Source of the DNA: Candidatus Brevibacterium intestinigallinarum
GTDB lineage: Bacteria > Actinomycetota > Actinomycetes > Actinomycetales > Brevibacteriaceae
Direction of reading: 5' to 3'
Assembly: GCA_019117325.1 (NCBI GenBank)
Contig: DWZY01000379.1
Span: forward strand, 1-15,774
DNA: 15,774 nucleotides
How positions within the stretch are numbered: position 1 is the first letter of the stretch; each line of letters starts with the position of its first letter. The position numbers and the translations under genes are program-made. Below the pieces are notes generated by a model, which did not search any database, had not been told where the DNA came from, and saw only the letters and a list, made by a program, of their open reading frames with translations. Positions 13,227 through 15,774 of this stretch are shown here, piece after piece.

Positions 13227-15774
<2,548 letters not shown>

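Overview
The window is about 15.8 kb of chromosome from a high-GC actinobacterium. Two gene neighbourhoods point there. IspG is followed by a DUF4081/GNAT gene, as gcpE is followed by Rv2867c in Mycobacterium tuberculosis. The order proS ... DUF4439 lipoprotein - rimP - nusA - ylxR - infB also matches the mycobacterial layout. GTG starts, 4-nt gene overlaps, TANNNT-type -10 boxes and several apparently leaderless genes fit as well. A Micrococcales-like member is my guess at low confidence. No mobile element, tRNA, rRNA or CRISPR array was seen.

Layout. 1-1105 (+): the 3' end of ispG and a DUF4081 GNAT acetyltransferase. 1117-1509 (-): a small S4-domain RNA-binding protein. 1661-2617 (+): a membrane cytochrome b-type protein, behind a promoter that carries a TetR-type palindrome. 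A perfect 22-bp hairpin (2642-2691) separates it from a convergent three-gene operon on the minus strand: CaiB/BaiF CoA-transferase -> HMG-CoA-lyase family enzyme -> nitrilase (6015 down to 2728). A 247-bp divergent intergenic region with several palindromes separates that operon from proS and a coupled TauE/SafE permease (6269-8955, +). Next is a minus-strand pair, a DUF4439-like lipoprotein overlapping an APH(6)-like kinase (11024 down to 8986). The window ends with the translation/transcription block rimP, nusA, ylxR (rnpM) and the first 849 codons of infB (11103-15774, +).

How the genes work together. rimP-nusA-ylxR-infB is a conserved gene-expression cluster: 30S maturation, transcription elongation and termination, RNase P modulation and translation initiation. 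The CoA-transferase/lyase/nitrilase operon is the clearest accessory metabolic unit. All three enzymes keep their key catalytic residues, and together they could turn a nitrile or a branched hydroxy-acid into acetyl-CoA plus a keto product. Its -35 box lies inside a 19-bp palindrome, so it is probably regulated.

The most unusual sequence-level signal is immediately before infB. Two strong, mutually exclusive hairpins are possible there, and one of them buries the infB Shine-Dalgarno sequence. Most of the window is otherwise ordinary housekeeping DNA.
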